Source of the DNA: DASWHX01 sp036397995
GTDB lineage: Bacteria > Bacteroidota > Bacteroidia > Cytophagales > Cyclobacteriaceae
Direction of reading: 5' to 3'
DNA: 18,696 bases
NCBI GenBank assembly: GCA_036397995.1
Contig: DASWHX010000024.1
Coordinates: forward strand, 1 to 18,696
Part shown: positions 7,409 through 13,613 of the stretch, piece after piece
How the letters are laid out: the number at the start of each line of letters is the position of its first letter
Position numbering within the stretch: position 1 is the stretch's first letter
Made by a program: the position numbers and the translations under genes
The notes under the pieces: generated by a model
Told to the model about the DNA's origin: nothing
Databases searched by the model: none
The model's input: the letters and a program-made list of their open reading frames with translations, nothing else

Positions 7409-8194
7409 TTACTTTTTTATTTGAATTGTTGGTGAAATAAAACTTCCTCTCCCACCCACTACAATTCTTATTAAAGGCTTGCCGGTATAATAGCATTTAC
7501 CTCCTGGTTCCCTGTTGTGGATGAGGAAGTGCTTTGGAAATTTATCATAGTTGGCTTCGGTTTTCAAAGAAATTTCAATAATCTTTTTCAATTTATTGAA
7601 AAGTGTCCGGATCTCTTTTCGCTCCAGGGATTTTGTTTTCGTTTCGGGGTGAATTTTTGATTGATACAATATTTCATCGGCAATCCAGTTTCCAACACCG
7701 GCGGCAATTGATTGATCCAACAGTAAAGATTTTACCGGAGCATTTCTACCACTTATCTTTTCAAAAAAATCCTTGAACGTTAATTGAGTTGCATCAATGC
7801 CCAGGCGGGAATTAGCCAAATACTGTTCCAGATTTTTTTCATAGGAAAGCCACCCGAATTTCCTTTTACAAATGTAAGCGAGATATGATCCATCAGTAAA
7901 TTGAAATAATACCCGCGTATATTTGGGCTGGTCTTCTCTGTTGTTGAAAAAACTTAGGTTCCCGGTCAGACCAAAATGCATAACCATGCAGCCACCGTTT
8001 GCAAGATTCACAAACAAATACTTGCCAATCCTTGATACAGAGGTAAACCTGTTTTTCTTCAGCCTATTAGAAAATATCTTTTTACCTGGCTTGGTGAGTC
8101 GCGCATCATCAATCCATAATTCTCCAATGGTTTTGCCCAATGAAGTACCTTCAAGGTACTTTCGATAATTCTCAACTTCAGGTAGTTCCGGCAT
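7409..8194 (-). CDS. Fpg/Nei-family DNA glycosylase lacking zinc-finger cysteines
   Basis: The 261-residue protein begins MPELPEVE, giving the catalytic N-terminal proline P2 and E3 of the Fpg/Nei family. It also has the beta-strand lysine K58 in RIGKYLF, the MHFGLTG segment (72-78) and the helix-two-turn-helix region at about 155-185, with N169 in GVGNWIADEIL. These enzymes excise oxidised bases and cleave the abasic site. The C-terminal beta-hairpin keeps the DNA-contacting arginine (R249 in VVGGRGSF). Three of the four zinc cysteines are replaced: the first pair reads KCYYTG and the second reads ISPTIQ. It is therefore a zincless-finger member. It opens a probable operon with a cupin 5 bp downstream and is divergent from selU across 76 bp. 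Substrate preference between Fpg-like and Nei-like lesions is unresolved. Confidence 0.92.
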   Translation of the reverse strand: MPELPEVENYRKYLEGTSLGKTIGELWIDDARLTKPGKKIFSNRLKKNRFTSVSRIGKYLFVNLANGGCMVMHFGLTGNLSFFNNREDQPKYTRVLFQFTDGSYLAYICKRKFGWLSYEKNLEQYLANSRLGIDATQLTFKDFFEKISGRNAPVKSLLLDQSIAAGVGNWIADEILYQSKIHPETKTKSLERKEIRTLFNKLKKIIEISLKTEANYDKFPKHFLIHNREPGGKCYYTGKPLIRIVVGGRGSFISPTIQIKK

Positions 8195-8221
8195 TCAAAC
8201 TAAATATTCGGTAATAACCTT

Positions 8222-8229
8222 TAACTTTG
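8222..8229 (+). promoter_or_regulatory. Candidate Bacteroidota -7 element upstream of selU
   Basis: TAACTTTG fits the TAnnTTTG consensus for the primary sigma factor of Bacteroidota and lies 41 bp before the GTG start of selU. I see no clear TTTG -33 box at the expected spacing, so this is a half-supported promoter. Confidence 0.4.
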
Positions 8230-8270
8230 ATTGTTCTAAGGTAAGATAAAGATCCATATTAGTTTATCAA

Positions 8271-9314
8271 GTGAAAATACGCATTGAGCAATTTCTTGAA
8301 ATGGCCTCTGCCAGCCCTGTATTAGATGTCAGAACACCGGCAGAATTCGCTATTGGGCATATACCAGGTGCAACAAATTTTCCTTTGTTTCAGGATGAAG
8401 AAAGAAAAATTATCGGAACCATCTATAAAAACCACGGCCACATAAAAGCAGTTCTGGCGGGTTTGAATTTTGTTAAAGACAGGATGACAATCATGATAAA
8501 TGAAGCCATGAATTATTCCCATAATGAAGCAATACTGCTCCATTGCTGGCGGGGTGGCATGCGCTCCGAGAGTGTGGCCTGGCTGTTGAACTCGGCAAGA
8601 ATACCGACTCATACTCTAAGTGGCGGATATAAAAGCTTTCGTAATTATGCCCTGGCTTTCTTTGAACAAAAACTCAACCTTGCAGTTATCAGCGGACCTA
8701 CTGGCGCCGGGAAAACAGAAATTCTTCAAAAATTAAAAGATAAGGGAGAGCAGGTAATCGATTTGGAAAAACTGGCTGAGCATAAAGGATCTGTTTTTGG
8801 TGGAATTGGTAAAGAACAGCAGCCTTCCAGCGAGCATTTTCAGAACCTGTTATTTCAAGAGGCCAAATATTTTGATTTGGCAAAACGAGTTTGGATAGAA
8901 GATGAAAGTCTCCTTATTGGGCGCGTGTCGGTTCCTGAAGGCCTTTGGAAACAGATGGTCAGGGCACCACGGGTAAGAATACTAATCAACAAAAACACGC
9001 GTATACAGAGATTAGTAAATGACTATGGCAGCCAGGATATGAGTAAACTTGCCGATGGAATTACCCGTTTGGAAAAAAGGCTGGGAAATAAATCGATGAA
9101 TGATGCTCTCCATGCTTTGAAAAATGGAAATCTTGATGAAACGGCCGACATCCTGCTTACTTATTATGATAAGGCTTACCTGAATTCCTTTGAAAAGAAA
9201 AAAGATACGGAATGGATACGCATTGAATCAGATGACTTCAGCATAAATTCCATTGCTGAACAATTAATAACAAAAGCGTATCCGCAAACCTCTGAAGCAA
9301 ATTATGATAGATGA
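8271..9314 (+). CDS. selU: tRNA 2-selenouridine synthase
   Basis: SelU (MnmH) replaces the sulfur of 2-thiouridine at the tRNA wobble base with selenium, using selenophosphate and passing through a geranylated intermediate. The 347-residue protein has the N-terminal rhodanese domain (VLDVRTPAEFAIGHIPGA at 17-34) with catalytic C92 in LLHCWRGGMRS. A C-terminal P-loop domain follows, with Walker A GPTGAGKT at 142-149 and the family block VIDLEKLAEHKGSVFGGIG (162-180). Length and domain order are typical. It starts with GTG at 8271, the only start that gives the family N terminus. Its 3' end overlaps selD by 11 bp, so the enzyme is co-expressed with its selenium donor synthase. Confidence 0.96.
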   Translation: MKIRIEQFLEMASASPVLDVRTPAEFAIGHIPGATNFPLFQDEERKIIGTIYKNHGHIKAVLAGLNFVKDRMTIMINEAMNYSHNEAILLHCWRGGMRSESVAWLLNSARIPTHTLSGGYKSFRNYALAFFEQKLNLAVISGPTGAGKTEILQKLKDKGEQVIDLEKLAEHKGSVFGGIGKEQQPSSEHFQNLLFQEAKYFDLAKRVWIEDESLLIGRVSVPEGLWKQMVRAPRVRILINKNTRIQRLVNDYGSQDMSKLADGITRLEKRLGNKSMNDALHALKNGNLDETADILLTYYDKAYLNSFEKKKDTEWIRIESDDFSINSIAEQLITKAYPQTSEANYDR

Positions 9315-10341
9315 AAAAATCCGCTTGACTCAGTTCAGTCATGGAGCTGGATGTGGCTGCAAAATTTCACCTGAAATACTGGAAGACATTCTTAAGAAAG
9401 ATGCTGAAGTAACGCCTTTTCCCGGCTTGCTGGTCGGAAATGATACCAAAGATGATGCGGCAGTTTTTGATTTAGGCAATGGTATTTCCGCTATAAGTAC
9501 AACAGATTTCTTCATGCCTATAGTGGATGACCCATTCGACTTCGGTCAAATTGCTTCGGTGAATGCGATCAGTGATATTTATGCAATGGGCGGTAAGCCA
9601 ATCATGGCCATAGCTATTTTAGGATGGCCGGTTGATAAACTTTCACCTCAAATTGCTAAACAGGTAATTCGAGGGGCGCAGAAAATTTGTTCGGAAGCAG
9701 GCATCCCTTTAGCCGGCGGTCACAGTATCGATAATCCGGAACCGCTTTTTGGTTTGGCCGTTTCGGGCATTGTAAAAAATAAAAATCTGAAAAGAAATAA
9801 CACCGCAAAACCCGGCGACATACTTTATTTGACCAAACCATTGGGTATTGGAATAATTACTACTGCTCAAAAAAAAGGAATTGTAAAACAAAAGGATTTG
9901 GAGGCGGCAGTTGAGTTAATGCTAACTATGAACTCGCTCGGTACAAAGCTTGGTGAACTTCCTTATGTAAATGCGTTGACAGATGTCACAGGCTTTGGCT
10001 TGTTAGGTCACCTGTTGGAAATTTGCGAAGGGAGTAATTGCTCAGCTAAAATTGAATTTAGCAAGGTTCCGTTACTTAAAAATCTACATTATTATCTTGA
10101 GCAAAAATCTTTTCCCGGAGGTACTACGCGCAATCTGGATAGTTACGGAGAAAAAATTCAACTTACTGATGAACATGTCAAACTAATCCTGGCAGACCCT
10201 CAAACCAGCGGCGGGTTACTCATATCAGTAGACCAATCCGCAAAGTCTGAATTTGAAGATTTTCTTGAAAGGAATTCAATAAAACCAAAAGCCATAGGAC
10301 AAATGGTCCTGAGAGAAAATAAAGGCATAACCGTGGTTTAA
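9304..10341 (+). CDS. selD: Selenide, water dikinase (selenophosphate synthase)
   Basis: SelD makes selenophosphate from selenide and ATP, the donor for SelU. The 345-residue sequence follows the E. coli enzyme closely, even in numbering. C17 and K20 lie in SHGAGCGCK (codon 17 is TGT, so a cysteine form and not a selenoprotein). The metal and nucleotide aspartates are D51 (DDAAV), D68 (TTDFF), D91 (ISDIYAMGG) and D227 (TDVTGFGLLGHL), and GGHSID (138-143) and DPQTSGG (298-304) are also present. The ATG at 9304 lies inside the end of selU, implying translational coupling. The stop is 3 bp from the stop of the convergent EamA gene, with no room for a terminator. No selA, selB or selC is in the window. 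Confidence 0.97.
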   Translation: MIDEKIRLTQFSHGAGCGCKISPEILEDILKKDAEVTPFPGLLVGNDTKDDAAVFDLGNGISAISTTDFFMPIVDDPFDFGQIASVNAISDIYAMGGKPIMAIAILGWPVDKLSPQIAKQVIRGAQKICSEAGIPLAGGHSIDNPEPLFGLAVSGIVKNKNLKRNNTAKPGDILYLTKPLGIGIITTAQKKGIVKQKDLEAAVELMLTMNSLGTKLGELPYVNALTDVTGFGLLGHLLEICEGSNCSAKIEFSKVPLLKNLHYYLEQKSFPGGTTRNLDSYGEKIQLTDEHVKLILADPQTSGGLLISVDQSAKSEFEDFLERNSIKPKAIGQMVLRENKGITVV

Positions 10342-10344
10342 CCC

Positions 10345-11205
10345 TTACCCAACTTTCTGATAAAAATAAACTCCACCCAATGCCAGCCCACCTCCTACCA
10401 GGGAAAGCATGGCCGGAATTTCACCAAGCCAGATCCAAGATAAGAATAAAGTCATAATAGGTATCAGGAAAATAAAACTGGTGGATTTTGTTGCCGTATA
10501 CCTGTTCATTACCCATGCAAAAAGAATATATCCTGCTGCTCCCGGAAATATACCCAGATAAATAACAGATACTGTGTGCTCTAATCTCGCATTTTCAATT
10601 GATTGCAGGAGTCCCGGTGATAGGAATAACATAAATAATGTGCCGGCTACAATAACATAGGTTGAGAATTCCAGCGGTTTATATTTTTTCAGAAATGGCT
10701 TCTGCAGGACAAAAAATGCTGCAAGTGAAATTGCCGCAACCACCAGCACCAGTGCTCCACCACTCAATGAAAGTCCGTTGCTTTCTCCCAACACAATTAT
10801 GGAGACTCCCGTAAATCCACCCAGTAATCCCAACCAGCCATATTTGCTGATTCTCTCTTTTAGAAATAAAATGGCAAAAACTGCAGTTATAAGCGGAACA
10901 CTGTTAACAATAAAACTGGCTGCGCTGGCATTCACGGTTATCTCACCATAATTCAATGCAACATGGTACACCGTTATACCTATGAATCCAATAAATAAAA
11001 TTGCAGGTATGTCCTTGCTTTCAGGCAACCTGATATTCATCAAATATCCGGCAACAACCATTATTGCTGAGGCAATCAGATATCTGAATAAAGCAAGGTG
11101 GAATGGAGAATAGGATTCCAATGCAGATCGAATGCCTACAAAGGCGGAAGCCCACATGGTAATTACCAAACCAATTGCAATAACCGGCAATAATCTTTTT
11201 TTCAT
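10345..11205 (-). CDS. EamA/DMT-superfamily transporter
   Basis: The 286-residue integral membrane protein has about ten hydrophobic helices arranged as two EamA repeats. Each half ends in the family's acidic loop before its last helix (FLKERIS near 114-120 and WLGEIP near 259-264). The N-terminal WASAFVGIRSAL is typical of drug/metabolite transporters. Members export amino acids, nucleobases or other metabolites, and the substrate cannot be read from sequence. It is convergent with selD and lies 68 bp downstream of the small gene at 11274-11657, with which it may share a transcript. Confidence 0.9.
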   Translation of the reverse strand: MKKRLLPVIAIGLVITMWASAFVGIRSALESYSPFHLALFRYLIASAIMVVAGYLMNIRLPESKDIPAILFIGFIGITVYHVALNYGEITVNASAASFIVNSVPLITAVFAILFLKERISKYGWLGLLGGFTGVSIIVLGESNGLSLSGGALVLVVAAISLAAFFVLQKPFLKKYKPLEFSTYVIVAGTLFMLFLSPGLLQSIENARLEHTVSVIYLGIFPGAAGYILFAWVMNRYTATKSTSFIFLIPIMTLFLSWIWLGEIPAMLSLVGGGLALGGVYFYQKVG

Positions 11206-11273
11206 ATTAAGTCATCAATTAAAATCAATGGAAACCAGCATGCTTTGAAAATATGAGAACTGGTTATTCAGAT

Positions 11274-11657
11274 TTATTTATTCAAAGAGAGATTAAAATA
11301 ATACTCCTGGGGAATAGAATGTGACGCGTTCACTTCATCGTAAATTGCATCTCCGTCCTTAGAATCTTCATTCCAGAATTCCCTGAGTCGTAATCTACCA
11401 TCCGGAAGAACCTCAATAGTGCCCTTGCTCACTCCCGAAACCAAAGCGCCTTTATTATTATAGTGATGGAAATGTTTTTCGAAGGCGGAGTGACCAACGA
11501 GCTTTGCCAAAAAATTTCCATGCAAAACTTTTCCTCCTTCATACTTGCCGACCAATAAATCACCCTCCTGATTCAAGGTGAAGATTGTATTAGTTCCAAT
11601 GTCCCTGACATTCGAATTCGCAGTCAGCCTGAATTTCTTATTGGCTAATATTATCAT
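11274..11657 (-). CDS. Small protein of the family labelled N-acetylglutamate synthase
   Basis: Starting at ATG 11657 the product has 127 residues. It is built from beta-rich repeats, with NKKFRLTANSNVRDIGTNT followed by FTLNQEGDLLVGKYEGGKV, HHYNNKGALVSGVSKGTIE and LPDGRLRLREFWNE. I recognise this from memory as a Bacteroidota/Firmicutes family of about 110 residues, often annotated as N-acetylglutamate synthase. It has no acetyl-CoA-binding GNAT motif, so that activity should not be assumed. An upstream ATG at 11699 would add 14 poorly matching residues. It is divergent from the MetR-like regulator across 98 bp, so it is a possible target of that regulator. The C-terminal tail (SHSIPQEYYFNLSLNK) goes beyond the family core. 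Confidence 0.75.
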   Translation of the reverse strand: MIILANKKFRLTANSNVRDIGTNTIFTLNQEGDLLVGKYEGGKVLHGNFLAKLVGHSAFEKHFHHYNNKGALVSGVSKGTIEVLPDGRLRLREFWNEDSKDGDAIYDEVNASHSIPQEYYFNLSLNK

Positions 11658-11694
11658 TTTTAAATCTTTTTTAGCAAATAAACGTAGACCTGTG

Positions 11695-11702
11695 TACATT
11701 TG
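11695..11702 (+). promoter_or_regulatory. Candidate -7 element for the LysR gene
   Basis: TACATTTG fits TAnnTTTG and sits 53 bp upstream of the ATG at 11756, in the 98-bp divergent region. No good -33 TTTG lies at the usual distance. The same stretch would have to hold the promoter of the leftward gene and any LysR operator. Confidence 0.35.
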
Positions 11703-11755
11703 ATTTATTAATCAGATGAATAGTTTTATTGATTATTATTAATTCTACTAATAAT

Positions 11756-12676
11756 ATGAATCTGGAAATCAGACATCTTAGGCTAATTGAGGCAGTGGCT
11801 GAAGAAGGCAGTCTAACAAAAGCTGTTGATAGACTTTTCCTTACACAGTCAGCCTTAAGCCATCAGTTAAAGGAGATTGAGACTCAATTGGGCTCCCCTG
11901 TTTTTCACAGGGTAAACAAAAAGCTGGTTTTGACAGGAGTCGGCAAAATTGTTCTTAAGTTGGCAAAGCGAATCCTGAAAGAAATGGAGGATACTGAAAT
12001 TCAAATCAGGAGTCTGGTTAACGGGGATACCGGTGCCATTAGATTGGCCACTGAATGCTACACCTGCTATCATTGGCTTCCGCCTCTGCTGAAACAATTT
12101 CACAGAGAATTTCCCAACATTGAGGTTAGCATCCACCCGGAATTCACCTCGAACCCTATCAGGGAGCTGTTGAAAGGCAAGATAGATCTTGCCATTACCT
12201 CGCTGCCGTTGGAAGATAGTAACGTAGTCTACCGGGAGTTATTCAGAGATGAGATGGTGGCCCTTGTAAGTGCCGACCACTCCTGGGCAGGTAAAGAATA
12301 TGTAAATCCGAAAGATTTTACCGACGAGAGTCTTATCATTTATGAAAAGCCTTTAGAAGATTCTGTATTCTATAGGCAGTTTCTGGAACCGGATGGAATT
12401 CGTCCTAAAAAATTAATCCCAATCCAATTAACAGAAGCAAGCATTGAATTGGTTAAAGCAAAGATGGGTATAAAGGTAATGGCAAGATGGGCTATTACTC
12501 CTTATTTCGACCCTGCAAAGTTGGCGACGGTAAAAATTGGCAAGAAGGGACTTAACAGGACCTGGTACGTGGCCATGCTAAAGAAGTCTGGCAGTGCATC
12601 TTATCTTGATTTTTTCATCGAACATTTGTGCCTTACCTGTTTAATGAAAGAGCAATATCCGGCTGTTTACGCATAG
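11756..12676 (+). CDS. LysR-family regulator, MetR-like
   Basis: The 306-residue protein has an N-terminal winged helix-turn-helix (SLTKAVDRLFLTQSALSHQLKEIE, about 19-42), a linker helix and a substrate-binding domain. The block ATECYTCYHWLPPLLKQF (98-115) closely resembles the IECHSCIQWLTPAL block of E. coli MetR. LLIY-type and MGI(K) blocks further on also match MetR. MetR responds to homocysteine and controls methionine biosynthesis, so a sulfur-amino-acid role is plausible but inferred. The start is ATG 11756; the frame is open to a TTG at 11729 but the domain begins at MNLEIRHLRL. It is divergent from the small gene at 11274-11657. Its last 44 bp overlap the convergent gene ending at 12633. 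Confidence 0.9.
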   Translation: MNLEIRHLRLIEAVAEEGSLTKAVDRLFLTQSALSHQLKEIETQLGSPVFHRVNKKLVLTGVGKIVLKLAKRILKEMEDTEIQIRSLVNGDTGAIRLATECYTCYHWLPPLLKQFHREFPNIEVSIHPEFTSNPIRELLKGKIDLAITSLPLEDSNVVYRELFRDEMVALVSADHSWAGKEYVNPKDFTDESLIIYEKPLEDSVFYRQFLEPDGIRPKKLIPIQLTEASIELVKAKMGIKVMARWAITPYFDPAKLATVKIGKKGLNRTWYVAMLKKSGSASYLDFFIEHLCLTCLMKEQYPAVYA

Positions 12677-13208
12677 ATTCGGTTTTTGAATTGAATTCAT
12701 CTGCTAGGTATTGAATCAATGCCTTTTTGATAGCCCCGGACTGTTTTTGACCATTAATAGCATCTATTACTTCCAATGAATAATGATGGAAGTGAATAAA
12801 ATAGCCCACCCAGAAAGGATAAAGAATAGTTTCTTCAAATTCAACGCTCCTGACCTCCGCTTTGAGTTTTGTTCTCAAATTCCGATGCAACAAATGAAAA
12901 GCATATTCTCTCTTTGCAATTTCCTTTGCATCATCTTTATCAATTTTAATTGAATGATAATTTTGAGTTTCATCTGAAAAAGGCAGAATATTTTCAGAGT
13001 TAAGAAAAGAAAATGCTCCGGTAAGAACATCAATCAAAACGTGTTCTGATTTTACTGCTGAATTTCCCGGATCAACCGTTACCTTGAACAAATGAAAGCC
13101 CAGATAAAGTAGTTCTACCTTGTCTGGAATTTTTCTCTTAAAGAATAATCCATCCTTAAGTAAGTTTTGTGCCTTGCTTATGTCAACTTTATCTCTTACC
13201 GCTCTCAT
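12633..13208 (-). CDS. Uncharacterised soluble protein in the symporter operon
   Basis: The 191-residue protein has no signal peptide or membrane segment. It shows what looks like an internal duplication: VLIDVLTGAFSFL (57-69) and LEVIDAINGQKQSG (145-158) share the pattern hydrophobic-ID-x-x-x-G. Each follows an aromatic-rich strand (LYLGFHLFKVTV and LYPFWVGYFIHF). The arrangement recalls PepSY-type or small beta-repeat modules, but I do not recognise the family. Its ATG shares one base with the stop of the preceding microprotein gene (TAATG), so it should be translationally coupled to the symporter cluster. Its 3' end runs 44 bp into the LysR gene on the other strand. A regulatory or accessory role for the symporter is only inferred. 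Confidence 0.78.
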   Translation of the reverse strand: MRAVRDKVDISKAQNLLKDGLFFKRKIPDKVELLYLGFHLFKVTVDPGNSAVKSEHVLIDVLTGAFSFLNSENILPFSDETQNYHSIKIDKDDAKEIAKREYAFHLLHRNLRTKLKAEVRSVEFEETILYPFWVGYFIHFHHYSLEVIDAINGQKQSGAIKKALIQYLADEFNSKTESMRKQPDIALSLNR

Positions 13209-13402
13209 TATGCTACCCTTTTATAACCGTAATAAAATATTGCTGAAATGATTGCCAGAAGCAACCCACATATTACATTCGTGATAACCGCGGATGGTGT
13301 ACTGCTGATGGCAGCTGAAATAAAGACCAAGCCCGAGAAAAATAGCAGGAACAATGAAATTACCCGCATAAATTTCTTGTCATTTTTCGGTTCTTCGCTC
13401 AT
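13208..13402 (-). CDS. Two-helix membrane microprotein (64 aa)
   Basis: Starting at ATG 13402, one base after the previous stop codon, the product is MSEEPKNDKKF followed by two hydrophobic helices (about 12-32 and 37-60) and a basic end (GYKRVA). The frame is open upstream to 13435, but that stretch lies inside the preceding gene. The abutting starts and stops on both sides argue for a real, co-translated gene. No family is recognised. It may be a small subunit of the symporter. Confidence 0.7.
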   Translation of the reverse strand: MSEEPKNDKKFMRVISLFLLFFSGLVFISAAISSTPSAVITNVICGLLLAIISAIFYYGYKRVA

Positions 13403-13403
13403 A

Positions 13404-13613
13404 TTAGAAATAGCTATACAACAAAATTTGAACAATCACTAAAATTAAAATCCAGTACCTGAAATCTCTCCCTCGACGCTGATTTTTGGCATCCTTGAAG
13501 ATATAGCTTTTCTTCATTAGCAAAGCAAATATCAGAGATGAAAGAAAAGTAAGAATTAAAAGGATTCTTGCTCCGGATAGAGATACATCATTAAGCCAAT
13601 CAAAATTAAACAT
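13404..13613 (-). CDS. Two-helix membrane microprotein (69 aa) overlapping the symporter gene
   Basis: From ATG 13613 (a GTG at 13616 directly precedes it) the product has helix 1 at about 14-33, a strongly basic loop of about 34-52 (KKSYIFKDAKNQRRGRDFR) and helix 2 at about 53-69, ending at once in YSYF. The basic loop predicts that both ends face outward and the loop faces the cytoplasm. The start overlaps the last 8 bp of the symporter gene, which suggests coupled translation and a stoichiometric partner. Small two-helix partners are known for some sodium:solute symporters, but I do not recognise this one. Confidence 0.72.
   Translation of the reverse strand: MFNFDWLNDVSLSGARILLILTFLSSLIFALLMKKSYIFKDAKNQRRGRDFRYWILILVIVQILLYSYF

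Noticed and set aside
7404..7496. N-terminal extension of the cupin frame by 31 codons
   Set aside because: It lies within the end of the glycosylase gene and adds residues foreign to cupins; the ATG at 7403 is the better start.
9352..9363. Possible selenocysteine codon in selD
   Set aside because: The catalytic position 17 is TGT and the second cysteine TGC; no TGA is present, so SelD is a cysteine form.
11206..11273. Separate promoter for the EamA gene
   Set aside because: No TAnnTTTG-like element is visible on the minus strand of this 68-bp gap; co-transcription with the upstream gene is as likely.
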